Positions 35,628 through 47,486 of a stretch of 64,000 nt of DNA are shown in pieces; within the stretch, counting starts at the first letter, position 1; each line of letters starts with the position of its first letter. Origin of the DNA: Mesaphorura yosii (lineage: Eukaryota; Arthropoda; Collembola; Poduromorpha; Tullbergiidae); contig WIXG01000278.1 of the NCBI GenBank assembly GCA_009869945.1, forward strand, positions 42,755 through 106,754, in the 5' to 3' direction. Position numbers and translations under genes: made by a program. Under the pieces are notes generated by a model, which made no database searches, had not been told where the DNA came from, and was given only the letters and a program-made list of their open reading frames with translations.

Positions 35628-37135
35628 GATTCGCACCGCCGTCGTTATAGCCATAAACCATGGCGCATAACAGAGCACTACGCGGTGTTGTGTTGGTGCC
35701 AGAGCCAGTATTAATAGCACGCATGCAAATTATTAGTCCTTGTACTTGTACTCAGGTTTTCGCGTTTCGCACTTCCCTTTCGCATCGCACTCTCTCCTAC
35801 TTGGCTTGGCTGTCCACAGTGCTCGTGCTGCTCCGATGACGTTGTTGCACTTGTATCGTATCGCATTTTATGACTAACTTTATTCTTATCCTCAATGACA
35901 AACTCACATCACATGAGATTAACAGAACAGCAGCAAAAAGGTACAACACGCAGCCAGCACGCAGTACAGGATTTATTGGCAAAAAATTAAATCTGCCTGC
36001 TTGCTTGCCAGTTGAGTCTCGTGTTAAATGCTAAAACGCTGAAGCTGTTGTTTTTTAGGTTCAAAACTGATTCACATAATTCTCATAATTCTCATATTCT
36101 CATATCACTTCGATTCCATACGGCGCCGATTCGATACCGATTCGCCATTGTTTCAGAAATACGAACACGAATTCAAATTCGCCTTCATCTTGCTTCTGCT
36201 TCTTGTCATTATTGCACACTATTGCTGGCTGCCTACACGTACCGAAGTAGCGACAGCAAGTAACAGCGTGTCGTACTTATTTATTACACAATCAAGAATC
36301 TTTAGGCCTTTTGTTGGCAAACTAGTTTCTTCATTACAGGCACGCTGCGATGCAATACGATCCCAATCCCCAAAGTATTTGCTATTTGCTTGTGCTTCGT
36401 CACTTTGCGTTATGCTACGAGCCAATAATCATTGGTCAAGAATACCACAATGCCGTGCCATGCCACCCCATGCCACCAAGCGAAGCAGGAAACCATCGTC
36501 TCGATGTAAAAGGGCAACAGCAACAGTGCAACAATATGACAAGTGACATTATGCAATACTTGAAGTATAGAAACGCACGCTGCACGCTCCTTTCCTGGTC
36601 AAGTCAAGATGCTCTGTCTGCTCTGGATGGTGTGGTCACTTTTTAGGGCAGGCAAACAAAGCCATTGCCAACTTGCACACTCAAATTCCTTTAAACATTT
36701 AAACTTAAAAAGTTCCCCAAAAGTAACTTGTTCATAATTTAACTTTTACATTCAGGTACCCATGCAATACAGGCGCAGGCAGGCAATGCCGATGCAGTAG
36801 GTTCAGTTATATCACACACAATTCATAACTTCTATTTATATTTTTATACTTTATTTTTGTTCATTATCCAAAATCAACAGAAACCAGTCAACAGGCAAGG
36901 CAGGCAGTGTGCCGAGTACGCTGCACTGCGCGGATTAGAGCTTGGAACAGGGAAGGTGCACGGAACAGGAAAATAGTTCGTTCGAACCGAGATTTTTCTC
37001 ATTCAACCATCTCAAAACCCAAGAACATATCACAAATACACAAAAACATTTACGTGGATTGTGGATATTTTTGCCTGCTTGCCTGAGTTGAAAGAATTTC
37101 AAATTTTGTTTTTCAGGTTTATTGTAACGATCTAC

Positions 37136-37273
37136 ATGAATACTGCCGAATTCTTGGTCGCTGGTATTTTTGCGCTTTGCGGACAGGCTTGCCGATTATT
37201 TCGCATATTTCTCATTGAAATGTGGAATTTCTGCGAGAAGCTCGTAAAATGGTTAACTGTTAGTATTTCCTGA
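37136..37273 (+). CDS. Weak candidate: 45-residue hydrophobic micropeptide or exon
   Basis: ATG frame of 45 residues beginning MNTAEFLVAGIFALCGQACR, followed by an amphipathic stretch with Trp, Phe, Lys and Cys (MWNFCEKLVKWL). It lies 20 bases after a good acceptor (TTTTTCAG ending at 37117), so it may be an internal or 3' exon rather than a free-standing micropeptide. The composition is more protein-like than most frames around it, but I recognise no family, and frames of this size are frequent by chance. Confidence 0.18.
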   Translation: MNTAEFLVAGIFALCGQACRLFRIFLIEMWNFCEKLVKWLTVSIS

Positions 37274-40200
37274 CATAGTATCGACTCAGCATTTTCAGTG
37301 TGAATGAGACTCGCTGGCTAGCCATCACGCGAGAAACGAGACGAGACAGTTTCCTTTCTTTCTTCCCTTCAGCAACCCTTGAACCCCAAATAAATTCACT
37401 CCCCATTGCCCGTCGCCTTCGTCTTCCAAAGCCGAATATTATTCTTAATGCCTTGTGCACCTCCTCTGAATTTAACTAATGTGATATAGATAAAAGATTT
37501 TGAAGGATATAATTTCAACGAGCCCTTCTGCATTCACACAACGATTCACTCATTATTATACCTCATCGTTCGTCCATGCGCAGCCCAAGTCCAAAGAGTC
37601 GGTCTAAAGTCTTCGTCTTCTCGACGCTATTTTTCCTTTTCTTTTGTGACTCACATTACATCACTATCGCAGTGATCACAGGATGAACACTACGACTACA
37701 CTAAAAAGCGAGCGAGTTAAGCAAGTAGCAACCACGACTTTGGAATGCCTTACACGGGACGCACAACGAGACGAGAAAAGGGATGCTTCTTCAGGATTCA
37801 GGAGTGAAGAGAATTCAATTCCTCAACCATGCCACTACATCACATGTACGCTCGATGTTAAGACTTTGAGACCATTTCACTTGACGACTGCAACTGCGGC
37901 GCAATGAAAAAGGGAAATATCAAGAAAAATATTACTCGAACAATTCTGGTCTAGTCTAAAAAGTCGAACCCTGACTAAACTCGAACTCAAACTAGAGCTT
38001 GAGCTTTTGCTATACTTGAAAAATGTCTTCTCTTCAGTTTTTTCACTCAAAAATGATCAAGCCATTGCACAAAAGCCATAATTGGTGAACAAAGACGAAA
38101 CTCGACACTGGAAAGTGCATGAGCTTCGTGGGTCAGTCGAGTCCTTGATGCCCAGTCCGTAATTGTTGTCAGAACTAATTCTTAAGGGGTTTGAGGTCAC
38201 TCCATCTAAATATCAAGCGCATATTGCGGAACTAGCGAAACGGGGTTTCGCGCACTCTAATTAATTGAAGTTTGAGAAGAAACGCTATGCAGCATTTTGT
38301 GTTTCCTGTCTTCTGTGATCTTCAACATCTTCATTGTTGTTGTTATACTGGTGCTTCTGTTTATCGTGGTCGTGGTTCTGATACGGAAGTTTCATGCGCC
38401 GAGAGAATTAAGGAGCAGAAGCAGACTCAAGCGATGCAACAAACCCTGCCTTCATTTTTCCGTACCATCACCATCGCCTTTGCCTCTGCCATCACAAATC
38501 ATTGCCGTTATATGTCTAGGTGGTTCTCTGATTGCATGGATGAACACAAATGTAATGCACACAATGCGAGGCGACTAATGAAAAGCACAAGAGGAAATAT
38601 GAAGATGACGAGAACAAATCTTTTCGGTCGGTCTTTGTTCATCTCGCTTCGTGCAGGAGAGACAGAGCTGAGCTGAGCCAGGCTAATATCAAGACAAGAC
38701 AATAAAACTTGAAACCTCGAGCCACTTCAAACGAGCGACTTTTGATGTTTCTAGTAGAAACTTTCTACTCATGCACGGCGGCTCGCGACTCCGATTTGAG
38801 GTCGAGATGGGACGCATTCCTACATTCAGATTTCATATGTAAGATTTAAGATTAGCATGTGCAGAATTGCGAAACCGAAAGCAGGCAAGGGCAACGCAGT
38901 TTATGCAGCGGTCACTAAAAAAAATTTAGAATTGAGGTGCAATTCATACATAGGAATTAACAGTAATCGATAGAAGTATGGGGAGGCGACGTATAAATAG
39001 AAACGAATCAATAAATGAGCAATTTCATGCATGGCACAGCACTCATCTCAAATTCGCGAATTGGAGTTGCACAATCGGAGCTCAGCTCTGGGGAAAATGC
39101 AATTAATGACTGACTGGCAAGAACAAGACCTAGCCCAACAGACCCGACTTAATGTAATTATCTTCACAAAAGAATGATTTCCTGGAAAATTTCTTAGAAT
39201 CTAGGATAAAAATTGAACCCCCACAAAGTATGGATGGTTGATTGGCATATTCACACTGCCGCTGCTACTGCCTGAATGTGGTCAGCCGCTGGCCGCTGAC
39301 AGTAACAATATTTCTTTACTTATCACCAGTCACCTCAAAAGTGGACATACACCGAATTTTCCAGATACCGGATAATAATCTGGAGGCTTGAGGAGCAAGG
39401 TAAAATCCTGCCTTCAGAGCTATCTCTCACGCTGATCTGCTCGTTCTCATACACGATGTTACGCGAACATATAAATGGATATGGATAGAAGTGTTACACA
39501 CCGCGACTAACTGACTGTACGACCACACGGCATAAATCAATAAACTCTTTGTCAATTATAGCCCATATACATAATAAAATGTGAATAGCTGTTTGAACGC
39601 GTGGGCCGGGCCCGTGGGCCTTCACTGAATTATGAGTGTGCAAAATTATTTATCAGGTTTACACTTTCAGTGTCAAAAAGAATCCCATTTTTCTTCGACA
39701 CTTTATACTTGACTGTCAACCACCTGACTGCTGGCCAGGTCAGCCTAGTTCCAGTGCCCCTTGCCAGTGGCGGCAGCGAGCAGTTAACATCTTGGCATTG
39801 AATTCTAAACAGTGGACGCTGACACCGGGCATTCCTCACTTACAGACAGTAAATGTCAATGAATCTTAACTCATCTATGAGGTACCCATAAAGGAATGTA
39901 CTTTTTTGGTATGCAATGATTGTCAGGTGGCTTGTCTAGCAGATTAAGCAGATCGCATGCGCGTAGTCCATGTATATAATTTGGCTGGTGGGATAAAGTT
40001 CAATGCAACATGAAGAATTATGCACCCGCACCCGCCTTGACCGATGACCCTTCCACAAGGTGTGCCCTGTTGACTCAACTACTCGGCTTAACCAGACCGA
40101 GCAGAGCAATCCAAAGTCTTACGCATAACGCTGCCTTCGTCGGGCTTAATGATCCGCTAATCCTCTAATTAAAAATGGAAAATGCTGAATAATTGATAAT

Positions 40201-43200
40201 TCAGCCAGCAGTGAACAGTGTACCATCAAATTCGGCGATGTTGATGTATGGTGACAGAAATTGTGCAATGCTATTATAAATTGAAATTTTAATGGCCTGG
40301 CAGGCACAAGCACACAGTATAGTCGTGGTGGTCGGTGCGTGGCAAGTTCTGGTAAGACTGCCGTACCATGATAAAACTGTACATGTACGACTCAATAAGT
40401 AACTGTTGCACGGCCCGTACATAATTGCGTTCAACATTCTAACTAAATAAAATAAGACAGCGCAGCCAGTGCATTGTGTGAAGAGCCATAGCCAACCAGT
40501 GAATCAAGTCAAGTATAGCAGAAATAGAAATACGTCACATCCACATTACATTACTACCTTTTCGCATTGAACCACTATACTACTGATAATCTACAGCTAA
40601 AATACAGCCACAGCTCGTAAGTCTCATGAGCAATCATCCTGTGGAGGAGACCAGAGTAAATGTAAATGTGAGATACAAGACGGAGCCATGTGAAGTCAGC
40701 ATTTAGCATGGTATTAGAAGACTTGCTTTTTGTTATTACTCCTTTCTCTTTCTTTTTACAATTTAATACGAAATCAACTGCTGCTATGCTCAGCCGATGA
40801 ACAAAGTTTGGTTGTAGTGCCAACGTGCCAGGAACCAGACGGCCAGGCCAAAACTAAATCTCAGTACGAAAATTTACTTACTTTGTACAAAGATTTGACT
40901 GAGTCTTCGACAAGAGGCGATTTGACGAATTGCACCACGTCGCAGTCGTCGTGTTCTTGAAGTGAAGCGTTGAGTTTCTCAATGAATTAATGCCTGATTA
41001 TAATGAATGCAGCACACACGGAGCAGAATTACGTTTACAACTACTAATCGTTGCTGGTACTGCTAATTGCCTTCGAATTGATGATGCCCTGTAATATAAA
41101 ATTATGCCAAAGATTAGTATCACGCACTAGCTTTAAGTTTTCGCACTTTCGCATGCTGCATTAATATGCTTAATATTTTAGGGTCTAGTCTACACCAGAA
41201 ACAAATCACTTCTTCCGCACATTGCGTTAATCCTGAACACAAGCTGTCGATGCGCTTTATCAGTAGTTAAAAACGCTTATCAGAGGCGGCCTGTGACGGT
41301 GATCGCATGATCGGACACGGCACAAGGCTACTTCGTTTTGTCGTTTTCATTTTACATCGACGAAATGACGTTGCACCGACGGTAGATTCATAAATTAAAT
41401 GACCACCGCTGATTCTTTCCTGCCTACTGATTGTTAACGAACCTAGGTCTTCCCAGAACTAACCGACTGCATCACGGTACTATAATTTAATTGTTTACAC
41501 GACTTACCTCAAAATGCACCAGCAGTCTTTAATCTTGATCTGATCGGAGCACAGACAGCCATCAAAATTAACTGAAGTTACAAATGTATACAGTAGGCGC
41601 TGAGTAAAATCAGCATGTCGCGATTACATCAAGTAATTGTTTTGCAGTCAAATTATAAAACCACAGTCAACATTGCTCAAAATTCAGTCCAATTAAGTCA
41701 ACTTGGTTCGAAGCGATCAACTTTCACTGCTGTTCTTTGGGCACTGGGCGCTGTGTTCACGCAACTGATACAGTTTACTTCGTCGCCTGCATTTCACTAT
41801 CTGTCCGTCTGATTGCTGACCTTCTTTGTGACTTGACCTCACGTCCAGTGTACAATTAAGAGTGCAGAACACTTGTACACACACACGGATACGAATTTGA
41901 ACGAAGAACAACCTCCTCTCGAAACGGTTGTCTGTAGAATGAGTAGTAGTATACAAATTCTGATCTGTGAGTGGAAGGTTCAAAATTTAGAGTGCTACGC
42001 TCGCAGTGGCAAAAGAATCTCGTACGCAGGACGGGCCCAAGATCAGTGGAATGTCCACGTCTCTATGAAGAATGCACCACCTTTGCTGGTAGTCTGCCGT
42101 GTACTCTCGGGTAGGACAGTACAATGAGATATAGGAAATCTACTGCCTGCTGGTTTGCTGTACAGACAGAACAGACATGCTGAATGCTGGGGGAATAGTT
42201 TTTTCAGAGGGAACTCTCGCTCCTTGCGTTAGATGTGTACGGCACATATGTACAGTGTGCTGGTGAAGGTGGCACAGATAAAAATAAAGTATTGAGAACA
42301 GTGCGAATGCAGTGCAGTTCGCTGGCTGTCATTGCATGAATTCTGTAGTGGTGGCTCTAGGATCTTGGATCCACTTCGGCGCACTGCACATCGAAGAAAT
42401 GGGACTTGTCAGGGGTTGATAACCATGCTGGGGCCACACCAGGGCCAGGACATCCGCCAGAAACGTGTCATACGGACCTTGGCCAATGTGACTGCGACTG
42501 CACCCAAATTCTGTTTCGGGTATCGCATCCGAATCGCACGATATCGCTCATAGAGTGATTTCTTTGCGAATAATTTTGGCTGATTGATGAGAAATTGCAA
42601 ATATTAATTCATAAATCATTCACATTTTTTACGCATAATTCCCCTTTGCCTTGCTCCTCCACAGCCACTGCCGAACAAGTGCCTCTTGAAAGCTCAGACA
42701 AGTCTAGTTTGTGGCTGTGCAAGGTAACTGGCTATTCACTGCTCGCCATTCAAGAACGCACGGCCTACAATGCACGAAAGGCAGCAGGAAAAGGGTTACA
42801 AAAGGATATAAATGCATTGCATTCTCTACCTTGGGAGTCTGCTGAATAGGAATGGGGTGGCCGGGTGTATGACGACACAATTCCTATTGCATTGTATCAA
42901 ATAGAACACCAAAACCAAAAGCAGCACAGGAGCAACAGTGGAAAGAATATGCCTGTGGTCTGAGCAGTACAATGCAATGCAATCCTCCACGAGAGAATTT
43001 GGATTTGTGAAAGATCATATTAGCTAAATGAGAGGACGTATCACAACAGCGCGAGCGCAGTTAAAATTTTACGACTTGGCGTATGACAAACTGACAACAA
43101 CAAAGGAAGTCAGGGCCTAGATTCTGGTCAAAGGTCATTGCGATTCGAAATTTCAGCCTTCTGTTTCTGGCTGTGGAAATTTTTGGCAGAGCCAAGTAAG

Positions 43201-45290
43201 TTGCACCTGACAATCAAGACATTTCGATGCACGACGTTATTTCATAGATTTTCGGATATAACGCACAGAATAGTGAACAGAGCACTGAGCGAGAAATGCT
43301 CTGAAATACATGTGAGACTCGTGCAATGCAGGACGACAGATCCAAAGTGCAAAGTGAATCGGATGGATTCGTCCTCAGTTCGCTTGAGAGAAAAGTTGAA
43401 GGGAAATGCGGGTGGTTGCTTTTACTACACTCACACTCGCCAATGTCGATATGATCTGTAAAACGGGGAAGCAGAGAATATAGACTAGACTAGACTTGCT
43501 GATGACGGAAAAGAAGACGAGATGAGAGAGAGCGAGTTTGAAAGAGTTGGAGCAGATTCGACTAAAACACATGGACCGTATGTCACTGTCTGCACTCTAC
43601 TACTCGAAATATTCTGTGGCTGGCTTTGTTATGATGTTCAGAAAATCTTGAGAAAGCCAAAAACTATTGCATTATACTCTAATTTTCGAGATACTAACGT
43701 ATTTCACGTCTCAACACGGACGATTTTCTCGCCAAATCATTCAATTTGACCACCAATCACTAATCTGGCTCAGTAAAAGGAAACACGTCGAAAATATCGA
43801 CGAAATTTTATCCGAAAGCTCACTGGACGTTAACTTGAAAGCTGAAGCCCGAACGAGCGGCAAGAGAAAGTGCACAATACATAAGAGAAAGCGGTATACA
43901 ATTTGTTCTTGACTTGGATGGTAGTAACGTTTTTGAACAAAGACTCTTCTCTTGTATCGGGCCTGGTGCGTAATGTACGCAGCAAAGGTATTTCACTGGC
44001 TGATTCGGTCAAACCTTAAATCAACGAAAGCCCAAATTGTCAAAATCGTGTGAGCAGTGAACCTAGTTTTAGTTTCAAGCAATCATTCCGCTCATGCCAC
44101 GATACAAACACGAGGATAATCGGCACGCTGCAAATTATGTGGGACACTTCATCTCATCGTCATGCGTGTCTTGGCTATGCCTGTAGCCTGTGGCTCCTGG
44201 GCGGCCGAAGATGGTCTACATTAATCTTATTTCCTCACACATCGCGTCTACGTCGAGTATGAATAAGAACAATTTAGCCGTGGGAAACATACGTCACTTA
44301 CGCACTTTTGAGGACATCACGACGCAGACGCGTTACACCGGCAAAATCGCAAAATTCATCATCAACGTCATTATCCTTTGATTTGGTTTGTAAATTCCCT
44401 CTAGCTCGTGTGAAACGAATCCCGACTCTCATACCTTAAGTATACACTGGCATTACATGCAAGATTTCCCATTTTATCAGTGGCGACCAAGAACTAGCGA
44501 ACAAACAGCTACAAATTGAATTCAGTGAATGCATAACGCAATCGAGGCAGCACTTCTGAGTTCATCTCGAGATTCTGACACGGATTACACTCATCCGCTC
44601 TCAACTTTGTAATTTTCGGGCTGAACTTCATTTACTTCAATACTTCATTCATAAAGCTAATGTGCAGAAGTTCATTTGCTTGCTTTTCTGTTGTTATTGT
44701 TGTTGCGGCGAATGTTGTCTGTATTCGAGTGCTGTGTTGCTCAAGGAAGCGCGACCAAAAATAATTTCTTGTGGTATGACGAAAAGTGTTCATTTCAAGT
44801 CTCACGAGAGTCTCTGCAGCGCGGTGGAGAATTCATGTACACTGAAAAAGCTTCAATTAAACGCAGGTATTGCTTTAAAAATATTAGCATTGGGGTTGGA
44901 CGCTGTACGATGCGGCGCAGCGCAACCGTGAGACAAGACACTACAATTTGCAACAATGTAGCATGAGCGTTGAGCGTGATAACGCTTGCCGCTTGCCTCC
45001 GTACCTGTACTGTATATGCGTATCCACCACAGAAAACAATGTGTCGACTGTGACCTCAAACCATGTGGAAGAGATTTTAAACATTTTAAAGCCCCGCAAG
45101 CAGCAAATATAGCAATAGCAAAACTAAATGGGTTGCAGCTCAGTCTTGAAGTTGAAGCAGCGAAGATGGAATTTGTTTGCGTTGTCGGGTTTCATTTCTG
45201 ATTTCTCCTCCGAGGCGATCTGCTGCGATGTGTGTGCATAATTCATCGTCTTAACTGCTGACCACATGACTCCATATGCATACGCATTGC

Positions 45291-45318
45291 CAATCGTCAA
45301 TCGTCAATCGCTAATCGC
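45291..45318. repeat. Four 7-bp tandem units (CAATCGT type)
   Basis: Units CAATCGT, CAATCGT, CAATCGC, TAATCGC in direct succession. The TAATCG core resembles a homeodomain-type half site, which is only a note. Confidence 0.7.
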
Positions 45319-46512
45319 ATGCCCAAATGGCCAAAATCAAGTCGTACTTGACTTATTGCCTGCCTGCCCAGACCATGCTCGCATCATGCTGTGAACACTG
45401 TGAACACGCGCCCCGCGATCCGGTGAAGCACTGATTCGCATTTGAAACGCGCCACAGATGCACAGGGAGCAAGTAGAAGATCAAGAGGAGTAAAGCAGAG
45501 CCGACCATAGCATAGCAGAGCGGAGTTTGTGGAGAAAGTGAACGAAACGAGACACTAAAGAAAGCGTGGAGAAAGGAAAAGGAAAGGAGAAAAGACTCGC
45601 ACACAAGTAAACTTTGCTGTAATAATGTAAAGTATTATATTCTACTTTCTTTCTCTTGTCGGCTCATTCCATATTTAACTAGTTTCATATAACAGTATCG
45701 TACCATGGAGCTCCACCGCTGTGCTGTGATGTGGCGGTTCTGTCTCGTGCTAGCTATTCCGTGTGCATGCCGCGTGCATGCATTGCAGTGAGGGAATCGA
45801 TCTCTAAACCGTACAGTACGGCACGGCAAAACGAAGCGAAGACCAGCGTCTATTTTCTCTTTTACTTTTCTCGTAAGTCGCAATGTTCCATTATAATTTT
45901 GTATACCATTCCATGGAAATATCGATCCCACTCACAGTTACAGCCAACAGTGCAAGACAAGGCAAGGCAAATACGACGACCAACATCGAATCTCAATCCA
46001 TTCCATGCGGTGGTCGAGTGTTATATTCATTGTGACTGCGAATAGGAACTGACAACCGAGGAACGGTTGGCAGACGCTTCAGACTTTAGACTCTAAAATG
46101 CGAAACCTTAAAAATAAGTTTTTAACTCTAAATTGGCAGAGAAAATACTCGAAATGCAAACAGGAGAAACGCAACACGGGACAGGGTCGTTAAATAAAAG
46201 CAACTCCCCAGAAGCGGCCTGGCGAGTCTTGCAGGCATCCTAGGGAAAGAGAGAAAGTTGACGGCGTTTCACATTCATTTCTTCATTTGGCTCATTGGCA
46301 GGTGAGCATGCTCCGAATTTGTGTGACCATAAATTCGAATTAGGCTTCGGACCACACCGACGCTTGTCCCGCATCCGCGCGGGAGAACAAAGACTTTTGA
46401 CCATGACTTCACTTGCACTTGCCTTCCCAGTCTGTGTCGGCTTTCGGTTTTTGTTCATGTGCGTGAGGCGTTGGATTTCAACGCCTCACGCCAACGTTGG
46501 GGAAAGAGTAAC

Positions 46513-46528
46513 GAGTGTGAGTGTGAGT
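46513..46528. repeat. GAGTGT tandem repeat
   Basis: GAGTGT repeated two and two-thirds times inside the CG-richer segment 46.2-47.3 kb. Confidence 0.65.
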
Positions 46529-47471
46529 CTACATCGCGCTTTCCTTTCTCGATCTCGCACATGGCTGAAGAATGCAATAATAATTTAAGTTACAAACGAC
46601 AGCCACGAGTTTTGACTACAATTGCACTGTTCTGTTTTTGGAAGCCTTATTCCAAGTTATGAGCGACTGAATCTCGAATCTCGATGCATCGCATCGCAGG
46701 ACTACGAAGGCAGAAGTTCGCAGAAGGGCCTGTCTGGCAGTTCTTGGATTCTGGTGCAAAGTTCAACAGACACGAGCCAAAGCAGAGGCAGAGCTTCCTC
46801 CGCGTGCAGTGCACCGCGTGGCGGATGGCGGAGCGGACTCCTTGTCTTGGTTCTTGGGTTTTATTCTGATGACTCTTCTCGACTAACTCGCTCGTGCTCC
46901 TGGCCTGGTCTCTTTGCATTTCACATTCACAGGACCAACTTACAAGTTTTTGTATACTCAAGACTCAAGTCTTCTTTGGCATCGAGAAAGAAGTCTTTTT
47001 TACAAGTTTTCCCCTCATTTCATTTTCTTCCAACTACTTTACTTTCACTCTTACGGGTTTTCTCCGTTCTCAGGCTCGTTCGCTCCGTAATATATTTTTC
47101 TCATTTACTTTCGCGTTGCTTCGCTTGTGTATCCGCTTCTGTTCTCTCTGGTTGTGGCCACAGCAAATCGTCTCGACCACGTTTTGCTTTTGCGCGTGTC
47201 TCAACAGTCGGCGTTCTTTTATATTCCACCGAGAAGATTAAAGTATTGGCGCGGGGCGCTCGCTTTGCTGCGTCTTGAGTTTGGGGAAATCGGTGATACA
47301 GAATTCATTTGCGTGTTTCATCTTGAGCCAGTCACCATCGCTTGGCATGAATTACACTGACAAATGCCAACGCACCGCATTTTAATCACGTGTACTACAT
47401 CATGAGTGGCATTGGCTACAAGTCAACAAAGATGAGGAACTTGCTGCATGAGACGCGATACATGAAAATGG

Positions 47472-47486
47472 TCTCTCTCTCTCTCT
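47472..47486. repeat. (TC)7 dinucleotide repeat
   Basis: Seven TC units plus a T. A GAGA-type (GAF-binding) tract on the minus strand; binding is inference. Confidence 0.75.

Noticed and set aside
37930..37990. GGGTTCGACT on the minus strand as a tRNA B box
   Set aside because: The flanking bases cannot form the T-arm stem and no A box lies at the right distance. Other GTTCGA-type matches failed the same test.
38272..38702. Frame with a Val/Ile/Leu-rich membrane-like stretch followed by basic residues
   Set aside because: The hydrophobic run comes from a GTT/GTG/CTT-rich stretch, which yields such residues by composition alone; the ATG of the overlapping 134-codon frame is in another phase.
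42595..42849. 84-codon plus frame after an acceptor-like CTCCACAG
   Set aside because: Length within chance expectation, no partner exon found.
46622..47278. 218-codon frame as a protein-coding gene
   Set aside because: Low-complexity Ser/Leu/Phe/Arg composition, open frames on other strands too, no domain recognised; kept only as a finding about the region.
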